A stretch of DNA of 64,000 bases from Chachezhania sediminis (lineage in GTDB: Bacteria; Pseudomonadota; Alphaproteobacteria; Rhodobacterales; Rhodobacteraceae), in NCBI RefSeq assembly GCF_009765275.1, contig NZ_VOPH01000002.1, positions 372,001 through 436,000 of the forward strand, read 5' to 3'. The position numbers were made by a program, and so were the translations under genes. The notes below the pieces were generated by a model. That model did no database searches. It was not told the DNA's origin and saw nothing but the letters and a program-made list of their open reading frames with translations. How positions within the stretch are numbered: position 1 is the first letter of the stretch; the number at the start of each line of letters is the position of its first letter. Below, piece by piece: positions 1 to 9,565 of this stretch.

Positions 1-259
1 TAATCCGCTTCCAGAACCCGACCGCCTGGTCGGGCGGATGCCGCCCTGTCCCGAAAGCATCGCAACGGACCGGATCCCGACGCCAGATTTCAACCTGAGC
101 GAAATCGACCTGACGTCTACGACAGCCTGACGGTGCAACCCACCCGGACACGGACGATGCGGCGACCATCCGGGCGCGGCCCCCTGTCGCCGGGCGTTGC
201 GGGTCATCGGTGTTCGAAGCCTCTGGAACTCCCCCGCGGCCGACCATAACGTGGCCGCG
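1..259. other. Left edge, no supportable gene
   Basis: Two forward frames are open from the left edge but stop by about base 95 and base 129, and neither translation resembles a known protein end. A substrate-binding protein gene would be expected just upstream of the ABC permeases. It is either outside the window or absent. I see no clear promoter or terminator here. Confidence 0.4.
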
Positions 260-1207
260 ATGTTGAGATATGTCCTGAAACGCCTGCTGTCGCTGATCGT
301 CACCCTTGCGGTCGCCAGCATGGTCATCTTCGCCGTGATCGAGGTCGCCCCCGGCGATCCCGCATCCTTCATGCTGGGCGTCAATGCCCAGCCCGACACC
401 GTGGCCGCCCTGCGGACAGAGCTTGGTCTGGATCAGCCCAAGGCCGAACGCTATCTCAGCTGGATCGGCAACATGCTGACCGGGGATTTCGGCACCTCCT
501 ACACCTATCGCAGTTCCGTGGCGCAGATCATCGGCGACCGGCTGTGGGTGTCGGTGCCGCTGGCCCTTTATGCGCTGATCCTGTCGACGGTGATCGCCTT
601 CCCGGCCGGCATCTATGCCGCCGCGCGCCGGGGCAAGGCGGGCGACGCGGCCGTCATGGGCGGCACCCAGCTGGGCGTGGCGGTGCCGAACTTCTGGTTC
701 GCGATGATGCTGGTCCTGATCTTCGCCATCAACCTGCGCTGGTTCGGCGCCGGCGGCTTCCCCGGCTGGTCAAAGGGGGTCTTCCCCGCGATCAAGGCGC
801 TGACCCTTCCGGCCATCGCCCTGGCCCTGCCGCAGGCCGCGATCCTGACCCGGGTCATGCGGTCGTCGCTGATCGATGTCCTGGGCGAGGATTTCATGCG
901 CACCGCCCGCGCCAAGGGCCTGACCCGCAGCCAGGCCATCTGGCGCCATGGCGTCCGAAACGCGCTGATCCCGGTCCTGACGATCCTTGGTCTGCAGGTG
1001 TCCTTCCTGATTGCCGGCGCCATCGTGATCGAACAGGTCTTCTATCTTCCCGGTCTGGGCCGGCTGATCTTCCAGTCGATCAATGCCCGTGACCTGATCG
1101 TCGTCGAATCCGTGGTGATGCTGCTGGTCTTTGCCGTGGTCCTGATCAACTTCCTGGTCGACATCGCCTATTCCATCGTCGACCCGAGGCTGAGGCAACG
1201 GACATGA
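260..1207 (+). CDS. ABC transporter permease, DppB/OppB type
   Basis: Inner-membrane permease of a dipeptide/oligopeptide/nickel/opine-type ABC importer, 315 aa. It starts with a membrane segment (MLRYVLKRLLSLIVTLAV) typical of DppB-like proteins and has about six hydrophobic segments. The cytoplasmic EAA loop that contacts the ATPase is visible at GEDFMRTARAKGLTR. An in-frame ATG at 197 would add 21 residues that look unrelated to the family, so I chose 260. The stop overlaps the start of the next permease by 4 nt (ATGA), which implies translational coupling. No substrate-binding protein lies in the window, so the substrate cannot be named. Confidence 0.9.
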   Translation: MLRYVLKRLLSLIVTLAVASMVIFAVIEVAPGDPASFMLGVNAQPDTVAALRTELGLDQPKAERYLSWIGNMLTGDFGTSYTYRSSVAQIIGDRLWVSVPLALYALILSTVIAFPAGIYAAARRGKAGDAAVMGGTQLGVAVPNFWFAMMLVLIFAINLRWFGAGGFPGWSKGVFPAIKALTLPAIALALPQAAILTRVMRSSLIDVLGEDFMRTARAKGLTRSQAIWRHGVRNALIPVLTILGLQVSFLIAGAIVIEQVFYLPGLGRLIFQSINARDLIVVESVVMLLVFAVVLINFLVDIAYSIVDPRLRQRT

Positions 1208-2028
1208 GCCGCGCAAATGTGAACCTGATCCTGGGCACGCTTCTGGTGGCCGCCCTGGGCGGCTTGGCGCTTCTGGCGCTGGTCTGGACGCCCTATGACG
1301 TGAACGTCATGAACATCGCCGGCAAGCTGAAGCCGCCGTCGGCGGAACACTGGCTGGGCACCGACCAGCTGGGCCGGGACATCCTGTCGATGATCATGGT
1401 GGGGGCCGGAACATCCATCACCGTGGCCGCGCTGGCCGTGGCGGTGGGGCTGGTCTTCGGCATCCCGCTGGGCCTGCTGGCCGCCGCGCACAAGGGCGGG
1501 CTGATCGACGAAACGATCATGCGCCTGAACGACGTGGTCTTTGCCTTCCCCTTCCTGTGCCTGGCGATCCTGATCACCGCGGTGCTGGGCGCATCGGCCG
1601 GCAACGCCGTGCTGGCCTTCGGCATCTTCAACATCCCCGTCTTCGCCCGGGTTACCCGCGGCGGCGCCCTGTCGCTGTGGGAACGTGAATTCATCATGTC
1701 TGCACAGGTGTCGGGCAAGGGCGTGGCGCGCATCTCGGCCGAACATATCCTGCCCAACGTGCTGAACCTGCTGATCGTGCAAGGCACCATCCAGTTCGCG
1801 CTTGGCATCCAGGTCGAGGCCGCGCTGTCCTTCATCGGCCTTGGCGTCCAGCCGCCCACGCCGTCGCTGGGCCGGATGCTGGCCGATGCCCAGACGCTGG
1901 TCACGCTGGCGCCGCACATGGCGATCTTCCCGGGCATGGCGATCATCCTGATCGTCCTGGGCCTGAACCTGATGGGCGACGGCCTGCGCGATCTTCTGGA
2001 TCCGCGCCTTTCGGGGGAACGGACATGA
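1204..2028 (+). CDS. ABC transporter permease, DppC/OppC type
   Basis: Second inner-membrane permease of the same importer, 274 aa. Family features are the N-terminal membrane segment, the sequence HWLGTDQLGRDILS that is typical of DppC proteins, and the EAA loop near SGKGVARISAEHILPN. It overlaps both neighbours by 4 nt, so the three transporter genes form one coupled operon. The partner permease is the gene just upstream and the energising ATPase is the gene just downstream. Confidence 0.92.
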   Translation: MSRANVNLILGTLLVAALGGLALLALVWTPYDVNVMNIAGKLKPPSAEHWLGTDQLGRDILSMIMVGAGTSITVAALAVAVGLVFGIPLGLLAAAHKGGLIDETIMRLNDVVFAFPFLCLAILITAVLGASAGNAVLAFGIFNIPVFARVTRGGALSLWEREFIMSAQVSGKGVARISAEHILPNVLNLLIVQGTIQFALGIQVEAALSFIGLGVQPPTPSLGRMLADAQTLVTLAPHMAIFPGMAIILIVLGLNLMGDGLRDLLDPRLSGERT

Positions 2029-3623
2029 GCCTTCTGCAGATCCACGACTTGTCCCTGTCGATCGGGGCCTTCGACATCCTGAAACGCGTGTCCTTCGATG
2101 TGGCCGAGGGCGAGATCGTGGCCGTCACCGGCGAAAGCGGATCGGGCAAGTCGATGACGGCGCTGGCGGTGATGCAGCTGATGCCGGACCGGGCGCGCGC
2201 CGTGGGCAGCGTCCAGCTGGACGGGCAGGAGCTTCTGACCATGCCCGAAGCCCGGATGTGCAAGATCCGCGGCGCCAGGGTTGGCATGGTCTTCCAGGAA
2301 CCGATGACGGCGCTGAACCCGGTCAAGACCATCGGCGCGCAGGTGATGGAGACGATCCTGCTTCACACCGATGCGTCGAAGGCCGACGCAGAAGCGCAGG
2401 CGCGCGAGGTCCTGACCCGCGTTGGCCTGCCGCCCGACCGGTTCCCGCTGACGCGCTTTCCGCACGAACTGTCCGGCGGTCAGCGGCAGCGGGTGGTGAT
2501 CGCCATGGCCATCGCGCTGCGGCCCCGCCTGCTGATTGCGGACGAACCGACCACGGCCCTGGACGTGACCACGCAGGCCCAGATCCTGGACCTGCTGAAG
2601 GAACTGGTGGCAGATTACGGCATGGGCATGCTGATGATCACCCACGACCTGGCCGTCGTGGCGGGCATGGCCGACCGGATCGTCGTCATGCGCCATGGCG
2701 AGGTGGTGGAAACCGGCCTGACCCGACAGCTGTTCGCCAACATGCAGCATCCCTATACCAAGATGCTGTTCGAAGCCTCGCGCCACGAGGTCGACCTGCC
2801 CGACGTTCCGCCGGCGGCGCCGCTGCTGGAGGTGAAGGGCGCGGTTCGGGACTATGCCCTGCCGCGAACGCAGCTGTTCGCGCCGCGTCAGCACTTCCGG
2901 GCGGTGAAGGGCGTGTCCTTCACCCTGAACAAGGGCGAAAGGCTGGGTCTGGTCGGCGAATCCGGGTGCGGAAAGTCGACCCTGACCCGTGCGATCCTGG
3001 GGCTGGAGCCCTTGCAGGGCGGGGAGATCCTGCTGAACGGCAAGCCCGTCGCCTCGGGCGGCCAGGCCAACACGGCCGTGCGCCGGCAGATGCAGGTCGT
3101 GTTCCAGGACCCGTTCGGGTCCTTCAATCCGCGCCACCGGGTCGAACGGCTGGTGACCGAACCGTTCCATCTGCTGGACAACCCGCCCACCGGCGCCGCC
3201 CGGCAGAAGGCCATCGACGAGGCGCTGACGGCCGTGGGCCTGAAGCCGTCGGATGCGCGGAAGTTCATCCACGAGTTTTCCGGCGGTCAGCGGCAGCGGA
3301 TCGCGATCGCCCGCGCCCTGATCATCCGGCCCGACATCATCCTGTTCGACGAGGCGGTCAGTGCGCTCGACGTCTCGGTCCGGGCGCAGATCCTGGACCT
3401 GATCGCGGATCTTTGCCGGTCCTACGGGCTCAGCTATCTTTTCATCAGCCACGACCTTAGTGTCGTGCGCACCATCACCGACCGCGTCATGGTGATGAAG
3501 TCCGGCGAGATCGTCGAAGAAGGCGCAACCGAAACCGTGTTCAACGACCCGCAGCATCCCTATACCCGCGCGCTGATTGCAGCGGCCCCGGTCCTGCCGG
3601 ATCCCGTGGCAGAGGCGATCTAG
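2025..3623 (+). CDS. ABC transporter ATPase, fused double-domain (DppD-DppF type)
   Basis: Cytoplasmic ATPase of the importer, 532 aa, with two complete nucleotide-binding domains in one chain, as in GsiA/YejF. Domain 1 has Walker A GESGSGKS near residue 40, signature LSGGQRQR and Walker B LLIADEPTTALD. Domain 2 has Walker A GESGCGKS near residue 317, signature FSGGQRQR and Walker B IILFDEAVSALD. Each domain ends with the QHPYT segment usual for oligopeptide transporters. The fusion replaces the separate DppD and DppF subunits. The start overlaps the upstream permease by 4 nt. Confidence 0.93.
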   Translation: MSLLQIHDLSLSIGAFDILKRVSFDVAEGEIVAVTGESGSGKSMTALAVMQLMPDRARAVGSVQLDGQELLTMPEARMCKIRGARVGMVFQEPMTALNPVKTIGAQVMETILLHTDASKADAEAQAREVLTRVGLPPDRFPLTRFPHELSGGQRQRVVIAMAIALRPRLLIADEPTTALDVTTQAQILDLLKELVADYGMGMLMITHDLAVVAGMADRIVVMRHGEVVETGLTRQLFANMQHPYTKMLFEASRHEVDLPDVPPAAPLLEVKGAVRDYALPRTQLFAPRQHFRAVKGVSFTLNKGERLGLVGESGCGKSTLTRAILGLEPLQGGEILLNGKPVASGGQANTAVRRQMQVVFQDPFGSFNPRHRVERLVTEPFHLLDNPPTGAARQKAIDEALTAVGLKPSDARKFIHEFSGGQRQRIAIARALIIRPDIILFDEAVSALDVSVRAQILDLIADLCRSYGLSYLFISHDLSVVRTITDRVMVMKSGEIVEEGATETVFNDPQHPYTRALIAAAPVLPDPVAEAI

Positions 3624-3626
3624 GAA

Positions 3627-4172
3627 ATGGCAGTGGAAAAGGTCGGATTGAAGCCGGTCCCGCCCGAGGACGCGCGGTTCCTGTCGGTGCTGATCCGCGC
3701 CTACCTGATGGAAGCGGCGCCTGGCGCGCAGCTGGACCCGGTGCATGTGGTCGACCGGATCTGGTCGGAAAAGGGCCGATATGGCCTGTGGATCACGCAC
3801 GGGGTAAAGCGCGTCGGATTCGCGCTGGTGCGCGATACCCTGACCGGCAAGCGCGAGCTTTCGGAATTCGCGATCCTCGGCGCCTATCGCCGCCGACATA
3901 TCGGCCGCCAGGCCGTGCACATGCTGGTCAACGACCTTCCGGGGTCCTGGTATCTGGGGGTTTCCCTGGCATCCAGGGCGGCACAGGATTTCTGGCCCTC
4001 GGTCCTTGCGGATTGCCCGAATATACGCAATCTGCGCCGTGGTTCGCCGCAGAACCATCATCAGACGCAGACCCTTCATTTCGATATCGACGAGGAAACC
4101 GGACATGACTCAGGCATCGGACACCCTGACCAAGGACGCACAGGGGACGACCGCGGCGCCGTCGAAGCCTGA
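3627..4172 (+). CDS. GNAT-like N-acetyltransferase family protein
   Basis: Protein of 181 aa starting 3 bases after the ATPase stop, so probably in the same operon. The segment ELSEFAILGAYRRRHIGRQAVHMLV looks like the GNAT acetyl-CoA-binding motif A (core R-R-x-I-G-R-Q-A). The substrate is unknown. The last 22 or so residues are read out of frame through the beginning of the aldehyde dehydrogenase gene, a 68-nt overlap that is long for this strain's usual 4-nt junctions. The true C-terminus may therefore be altered by a small frameshift. The family call is moderate because only motif A is clear. Confidence 0.65.
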   Translation: MAVEKVGLKPVPPEDARFLSVLIRAYLMEAAPGAQLDPVHVVDRIWSEKGRYGLWITHGVKRVGFALVRDTLTGKRELSEFAILGAYRRRHIGRQAVHMLVNDLPGSWYLGVSLASRAAQDFWPSVLADCPNIRNLRRGSPQNHHQTQTLHFDIDEETGHDSGIGHPDQGRTGDDRGAVEA

Positions 4173-5613
4173 GGCGCTGTGGTTCGATCCTTCGCTCTGC
4201 CTGATCGGTGGGGAATGGGTCAGGGCTGCGGGCGGCACGCTGCCGCTGGTGAATCCGTCGGACGGCACCGTGATCTGCGACATCGCCCGTGGCGGTGCGC
4301 CGGAAATCGACGCGGCCGTGGCCGCCGCCCATGCTGCGCTGGAAGGCGACTGGGGCCGGCTGACCGCGCTGGAACGCGGCCGGTTGCTGGTCAAGCTGGG
4401 ACGGCTGGTGGAATCCCAGGTGGATGAACTGGCCGCGCTGGAAGCGGCCGATGTGGGCAAGCCGCTGAGCCAGGCCCGGGCCGACGCCGTCGCGCTGGCG
4501 CGTTACATGGAATTCTACGGCGGTGCCGCCGACAAGGTCCATGGCGAGACGATCCCCTACATGGACGGCTACACCGTCTATACCCTGCGCGAACCGCACG
4601 GGGTGACGGGCCATATCGTGCCCTGGAACTATCCGATGCAGATCATCGGCCGTTCGGTCGGCGCAGCGCTGACCATGGGCAATGCCTGCGTGCTGAAACC
4701 CGCGGAAGAGGCCTGCCTGACCGCGCTGGCCTTTGCCCGCCTGGCGGAAGAGGCAGGCTTTCCCGCCGGTGCGCTGAATGTCGTGCCGGGCCTCGGCGCC
4801 GAGGCCGGGGCAGCCCTGTCGGGTCATCCGAACGTGCAGCACATCAGCTTCACGGGGTCCGTCGCGACCGGTGCCATGGTGCAGGCGGCAGCCGCAAAGA
4901 ACGTGGTGCCGGTGACGCTGGAACTGGGCGGCAAGTCGCCCCAGCTGGTCTTCGACGATGCCGACCTGGACGCGGCGCTGCCCTTCCTGGTCAACGCGGG
5001 CGTGCAGAATGCGGGCCAGACCTGCTCTGCCTCGTCCCGGATCCTGGTCCAGCGCGGCGTCTATGACGAGGTGCGCAAGCGCATGGGCGAAGCCTATGGC
5101 GCGCTGACGGTCGGACCGGCCACGGCGGACATGCGCCTTGGGCCGCTGATCTCGGCCCGTCAGAAGGAAATCGTGACCGGCTTCCTGGAACGCGGGTCGG
5201 ACCTGCCCATCGCGGGGCAGGGCGTGGTGGTCGACGACGCGCCCGAGGCCGGCGCCTATGTCCGCCCGACGCTCTTTGCCGATGTGCCCGCGACCCACGC
5301 GCTGGCGCAGATGGAAATCTTCGGCCCGGTGCAGGTCCTGATCCCCTTCGACACCGAAGACGAGGCGATCCAGATCGCGAATGGCACGGAATACGGCCTT
5401 GTCGCCTCGATCTGGACACGGGACGGCGCGCGGCAGATGCGTCTGGCGAAGAAGCTGCACACGGGGCAGGTCTTCATCAACAATTACGGGGCCGGCGGCG
5501 GTGTCGAACTGCCCTTCGGCGGCGTGGGCAAGTCCGGCCACGGTCGCGAAAAGGGGTTCGAGGCGCTCTATGGCTTCTCGCAGCTGAAGACGGTCGCCGC
5601 CTATCACGGCTGA
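4105..5613 (+). CDS. NAD(P)-dependent aldehyde dehydrogenase
   Basis: Oxidises an aldehyde to the acid, 502 aa, cytosolic. The Rossmann and catalytic parts are intact: PWNYPMQ near residue 173, FTGSVATG, catalytic base E273 in ELGGK, and catalytic cysteine C307 in NAGQTCSASSR. The 34-residue spacing is standard for the superfamily. It most resembles the betaine/gamma-aminobutyraldehyde/aminoaldehyde branch, but the substrate is not certain. The start at 4105 has GAGG about nine bases upstream and matches family length. An earlier in-frame ATG at 4006 lies inside the preceding gene. The operon context suggests it handles a product of the imported compound (inference). Confidence 0.9.
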   Translation: MTQASDTLTKDAQGTTAAPSKPEALWFDPSLCLIGGEWVRAAGGTLPLVNPSDGTVICDIARGGAPEIDAAVAAAHAALEGDWGRLTALERGRLLVKLGRLVESQVDELAALEAADVGKPLSQARADAVALARYMEFYGGAADKVHGETIPYMDGYTVYTLREPHGVTGHIVPWNYPMQIIGRSVGAALTMGNACVLKPAEEACLTALAFARLAEEAGFPAGALNVVPGLGAEAGAALSGHPNVQHISFTGSVATGAMVQAAAAKNVVPVTLELGGKSPQLVFDDADLDAALPFLVNAGVQNAGQTCSASSRILVQRGVYDEVRKRMGEAYGALTVGPATADMRLGPLISARQKEIVTGFLERGSDLPIAGQGVVVDDAPEAGAYVRPTLFADVPATHALAQMEIFGPVQVLIPFDTEDEAIQIANGTEYGLVASIWTRDGARQMRLAKKLHTGQVFINNYGAGGGVELPFGGVGKSGHGREKGFEALYGFSQLKTVAAYHG

Positions 5614-5631
5614 TCCGGTCGCAACTGGCGA

Positions 5632-5679
5632 AAGCCGCTTTTCGAAGCGGCTTGCCAAGGCCGTTTCAAACGGCCTTGG
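5632..5679. terminator. Tandem hairpins at convergent gene ends
   Basis: Two back-to-back inverted repeats lie between the convergent aldehyde dehydrogenase and pncB. The first has arms AAGCCGCTT/AAGCGGCTT around a TTCG tetraloop (5632-5653). The second has arms CCAAGGCCG/CGGCCTTGG around a short loop (5655-5679). There is no long T tract. The position and symmetry fit a bidirectional terminator. A similar string occurs at 35609-35680. Confidence 0.6.
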
Positions 5680-5706
5680 TCGCGGTTTGGGACGAAGTGC
5701 CCGGGC

Positions 5707-6996
5707 TCAGACCAGCACGGCCATCCGCTGCTGTTCTCCCACGCCGAAGACCCGCTTGTAGCGCTCGACCTCGTCCTTGGGGCCCACCGCCTTTTCCGGG
5801 TTGTCCGACAATTTCACCGTCGGCCGCCCGTTGGCGCTGATCGCCTTGCAGACCAGCGAGAACGGCGCCAGCGCATCCCCGGGCACCAGGCCGCGGAAAT
5901 CGTTGGTCAGAAGCGTCCCCCAGCCATAGGACACCAGCGCGCGGCCATAGAACCGCTTGTGCAGGTCCAGGATCGTGTCGACGCTCAGCCCGTCCGAAAA
6001 GATGATCCGCTTGGTCGTCGGATCTTCGCCCTTGGACTGCCACCAGGCGATCGCCGCCTCGGCCGCCGCGGCGGGGTCGCCGCTGTCGATCCGGACGCCG
6101 GTCCAGCCCGCCAGCCATTCCGGAGCGCGTTCGAAGAAGCCCCTGGTCCCATAGGTGTCCGGCAGGATGATCCGAAGGTTGCCCTCGTGCTCCTCGTGCC
6201 AGTCCTGCAAAACGTCATAGGGGGCCTGGGCCAGCGCCGCGTCGTCTTCCGCAAGTGCGGAATAGACCATCGGCAGTTCGTGCGCATTGGTGCCGATCGC
6301 CTCGACCTCGCGCCGCATCGCGATCAGGCAGTTCGAGGTGCCGGTGAATTTCGGGCCCAGCCCTTCCATCATCGCCTGCACGCACCAGTCCTGCCACAGG
6401 AAGGAATGCCGCCTCCGCGTGCCGAAATCGGCAATGAACAGGCCTTCGACATCGCGCAGACGCTCGATCTTTTCCCAGAGCCGGGTCATCGCACGGGCGT
6501 AGAGCACCTGAAGCTCGAACTTGCCCATGGAGTTCAGGACGGCGCGGCCCCGCAGTTCCATCAGCACGGCCAGCGCGGGGATTTCCCACAGCATGACCTC
6601 GGGCCAGGCGCCTTCGAAGGTCAGCTCGTACTGGTCGCCCTTGCGTTCCAGGTGATAGGGCGGCAGGCGCAGCCCTTCGAACCACTCCATGAAGTCCGAC
6701 CGGAACATCTGCCGCTTGCCATAGAAGGTGTTGCCGCGCAGCCAGGTGCTTTCGCCCCGGGACAGTGACAGTGACCGGATATGGTCCAGCTGTTCGCGCA
6801 GCTCGCCCTCGTCGATCAGCTTGGCCAGCGGAATCGACGTTGTGCGGTTGATCAGCGAAAACGTGACCTGGGTGTCGGGCTTGTTGCGAAACACCGACTG
6901 GCACATCAGCAGCTTGTAGAAATCCGTGTCGATCAGCGACCGGACGATCGGGTCGATCTTCCACTTGTGATTGTAGACACGTGTCGCAATATCCAC
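5707..6996 (-). CDS. pncB: Nicotinate phosphoribosyltransferase
   Basis: Converts nicotinate and PRPP to nicotinate mononucleotide in the Preiss-Handler NAD salvage pathway, cytosolic, 429 aa from a GTG start at 6996. Family signatures are SLIDTDFYKLLMCQSVF near the N-terminus, TRRRHSFLWQDW and KFTGTSNCLIAMRREVEAIGTNAHE in the middle, and the PRPP-binding end IRIDSGD...IIFSDGL. A GGAGGAG stretch lies upstream of the GTG. The frame stays open further upstream, but that extension does not look like the family. It lies downstream of a hybrid kinase and pncA on the same strand, so both salvage steps are encoded together. Confidence 0.93.
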   Translation of the reverse strand: MDIATRVYNHKWKIDPIVRSLIDTDFYKLLMCQSVFRNKPDTQVTFSLINRTTSIPLAKLIDEGELREQLDHIRSLSLSRGESTWLRGNTFYGKRQMFRSDFMEWFEGLRLPPYHLERKGDQYELTFEGAWPEVMLWEIPALAVLMELRGRAVLNSMGKFELQVLYARAMTRLWEKIERLRDVEGLFIADFGTRRRHSFLWQDWCVQAMMEGLGPKFTGTSNCLIAMRREVEAIGTNAHELPMVYSALAEDDAALAQAPYDVLQDWHEEHEGNLRIILPDTYGTRGFFERAPEWLAGWTGVRIDSGDPAAAAEAAIAWWQSKGEDPTTKRIIFSDGLSVDTILDLHKRFYGRALVSYGWGTLLTNDFRGLVPGDALAPFSLVCKAISANGRPTVKLSDNPEKAVGPKDEVERYKRVFGVGEQQRMAVLV

Positions 6997-7148
6997 GACC
7001 GGCTCCTCCGCCTCCGATCCCAGCGGTCGCCCCAGGGGGCATCGACCGCAGCCCGGGCATGTCACACCATGGGAAGAAGCAACGCAAGCCGCATTGCGGG
7101 CCCCCACAGCAGCGCAACCCGGGTATGCGTTGGGTGCATGTGCAACTT

Positions 7149-9398
7149 TTATTCCGCCGCGCGGCGGGGCAGGGCGGTGCAATGGGCCCGGATCGCGGCA
7201 AAGAGTTCGGCCTTGCGCACGGGCTTGGACAGGAAGGCGTCCATCCCGGCCTCCAGGCACTCGGCGCGGTCGCAGGCAAAGGCATTGGCGGTCAGGGCGA
7301 CGATGGCGGGCTGCGGACCGCCGCCGGCGCGGATCTGCTTCGTCGCCTCGATCCCGCTCATCACCGGCATGGACATGTCCATGAAGACGATGTCCGGCGC
7401 CTGCGTGCGGACCTTGTCGACCGCTTCCTGCCCGTCATGGGCAAAGTCCACGAGGACGGGAATGTCCTGCAGGAGCTTCTGGATCAGAAGACGGTTCACC
7501 CGGTTGTCCTCGGCCACCAGGATCGACAGGCCGGCATAGCGGGCCATCGCGGCCGCCGCCAGACGGGGTTGCGCCGCGGCCGCGGCAACCGCCGCCTCGT
7601 TCCCGTAGCCCAGCTTCAGGCGGATGGTGAAGGTCGTTCCCCTGCCAGGCTCCGACGCGACCTCGATCCGGCCGCCCATCGCCTCGACCAGCATTCGGGC
7701 GATGGTCAGGCCCAGTCCGGTGCCGCCGAAGCGCCGCGTGGTCGTTGCCTCGGCCTGCGAGAACCGTTCAAAGACGTGGTCAAGCTTGTCGGGGGCGATG
7801 CCAATGCCGGTATCGGCAACCGTCAGCGTCAGGTCATAAGATCCGCCGGTATCCCGTGTCCGGGCCTTCAGCGTGACCGACCCGCGGTCCGTGAACTTGA
7901 TGGCGTTGCCGACCAGGTTCAGCAGCACCTGCCGCAGCCGCCCGTCATCGGCCTTCACCCATCGTGCCAGATCGCCGCCGATATCCAGGATCAGCTGCAG
8001 GTTCTTGTCCTGCGCCTGTGGTCCCAGCAGGCGCACCAGCCCCCGCAGGCTGTCCGGCAGGTCGAAATCCACCGGGCTGAGCCGCATCTTGCCGGCATCG
8101 AGCTTCGACAGGTCCAGCACGTCGTTGATCACCGTCAGAAGCGCCTGGGCGGACCCGCGGATCGTGTCGGCGTAAAGCCTTTGTTCTTCCGTCAGGTCGG
8201 TTTCGGACAGAAGGTCCGCCATGCCGATGACGCCGTTCATCGGCGTCCGGATCTCGTGGCTCATGGTGGCCAGGAATTCGGCCTTGGCCTGGGCGCCTTC
8301 CTCGGCCGCCAGCTTGGCCGCCGCCAGTTCCGCCGCCTGCCGCCGCGCGACCGACACGTCGCGTTCCACCGCGACGACGGTCTCGGTCCGGCCGTCCTCT
8401 CCCGCGACGGGGACGATGTTCGTTTCGATCCAGATCTTTTCGCCCGACTTGGTGTAGTTCAGGATCTCGCCCCGGAAGGGTCGGCCGTGGCGGACCGCGT
8501 CTGCAATCGCCCCGATCGTTTCGGGATTGGTTTCGGGCCCGTTGAGCAGATCGCCGATCCGCCGGCCCACCGCATCTTCGCGCGAATAGCCGGTGATCCG
8601 GGTGAAGGCGTCGTTCACCCACGAGATATGGCCCCCCGGCCGCGACAGGATCACGCTGTCGTTGGCGTTCCGGGCGACCAGGTTCAGCCGGTGCATTTCC
8701 CGCTGCCGGCGGCGCATCGCGGCATTGGTGGCCGCCAGGGCGGTAGCCTGTTCCTGCATGACGCGATCCTGCCGGCGGCGCATCCGCATGCCGGAATAGA
8801 CCGTGTCCAGGAAGGTGCGCATGTAGAAGGCCAGGAAGGCCGCACCGACGGTTTCCAGCACCAGCCGCGGTCCCCATTCCTCGGTCAGGATCAGGGATCC
8901 GGTCAGCAGGCTGGCGAAGGTCAGGCCGAAGACGATCAGCCTGATCCGTGTGGCGGCCGGGTGATAGGCCATCAGCAGGCCGCCATTGGCGGCCATCCCG
9001 ATCAGGAAGGCATAGGAGAACAGAGGCGCCTGCCCGGTCCCTTCCGAGAAGAAGGTGATATGAACGCAGGCCGCCAGGATGACCGATTGCACCGCGGCGG
9101 CAATCAGGGTCAGCCGGAACCCCTGGTCGGCCTCCATCCCTTCGGTCAGCTTGCGCCCGACCCGCCGTGCCGTGCCGTTTTCGACGGTTTCGCCGATCTG
9201 GGACAGCACGTAGACGCAGACCCCCAGAACGACCCCGTCGAAGGCCATGAGCAAGAGCCCGGCAATCGCGATGCCGAACTGCCGCGTCATCAGCTGTTCC
9301 AGGCGCAGCTCGACATAACGGGCCAGCATGGCCCGCCGGTCTTCGTGCAGCATCAAGGGCTCGGCGTCGTCGCCGCTGCCCTGGGAATTGGAGCTCAT
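7149..9398 (-). CDS. Membrane hybrid histidine kinase with PAS and receiver domains
   Basis: Sensor kinase of 749 aa. Residues about 45-200 form several membrane segments, followed by a PAS domain (about 245-365). The HisKA dimerisation domain has phospho-acceptor H381 in [11 protein letters not shown]. The HATPase domain has [17 protein letters not shown] and [11 protein letters not shown]-terminal receiver has phospho-acceptor D674 in VFMDMSMP. No Hpt domain is visible and no separate response regulator lies nearby, so the output partner is unknown. It sits between pncA and pncB on the same strand with gaps of about 140-150 bp. Control of, or by, NAD status is only an inference from position. 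Confidence 0.92.
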   Translation of the reverse strand: MSSNSQGSGDDAEPLMLHEDRRAMLARYVELRLEQLMTRQFGIAIAGLLLMAFDGVVLGVCVYVLSQIGETVENGTARRVGRKLTEGMEADQGFRLTLIAAAVQSVILAACVHITFFSEGTGQAPLFSYAFLIGMAANGGLLMAYHPAATRIRLIVFGLTFASLLTGSLILTEEWGPRLVLETVGAAFLAFYMRTFLDTVYSGMRMRRRQDRVMQEQATALAATNAAMRRRQREMHRLNLVARNANDSVILSRPGGHISWVNDAFTRITGYSREDAVGRRIGDLLNGPETNPETIGAIADAVRHGRPFRGEILNYTKSGEKIWIETNIVPVAGEDGRTETVVAVERDVSVARRQAAELAAAKLAAEEGAQAKAEFLATMSHEIRTPMNGVIGMADLLSETDLTEEQRLYADTIRGSAQALLTVINDVLDLSKLDAGKMRLSPVDFDLPDSLRGLVRLLGPQAQDKNLQLILDIGGDLARWVKADDGRLRQVLLNLVGNAIKFTDRGSVTLKARTRDTGGSYDLTLTVADTGIGIAPDKLDHVFERFSQAEATTTRRFGGTGLGLTIARMLVEAMGGRIEVASEPGRGTTFTIRLKLGYGNEAAVAAAAAQPRLAAAAMARYAGLSILVAEDNRVNRLLIQKLLQDIPVLVDFAHDGQEAVDKVRTQAPDIVFMDMSMPVMSGIEATKQIRAGGGPQPAIVALTANAFACDRAECLEAGMDAFLSKPVRKAELFAAIRAHCTALPRRAAE

Positions 9399-9514
9399 CC
9401 GCGCCCTCGGGTCCGGTGCCAGTCGCTGGGAAAGTCATAGCCCCAAGGGGGTTAAGACTTCGCAAGCGTGGCGGGGCCCGCCTCGTGCGCGTTTCAGGAC
9501 CTTGTAAGGCCTGT

Positions 9515-9565
9515 GTCAGGCCCGCGTCAGGTCCATGTCAGGCCAGCGTGACGCCCGCGTCACGC
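9515..9565. repeat. 11-bp tandem repeat across the pncA stop codon
   Basis: Four and a half imperfect units with an 11-bp period (GTCAGGCCCGC, GTCAGGTCCAT, GTCAGGCCAGC, GTGACGCCCGC, then GTCACGC). The array supplies the last codons and the TGA of pncA on the minus strand and continues into the downstream gap. Confidence 0.7.

Noticed and set aside
4006-4104. Upstream start for the aldehyde dehydrogenase
   Set aside because: The added 33 residues lie inside the preceding gene and do not resemble the family; ATG 4105 has a ribosome site.
1293-4106. 937-codon minus-strand frame opposite the ABC transporter genes
   Set aside because: Same GC-rich shadow effect; the forward genes carry Walker and EAA motifs.
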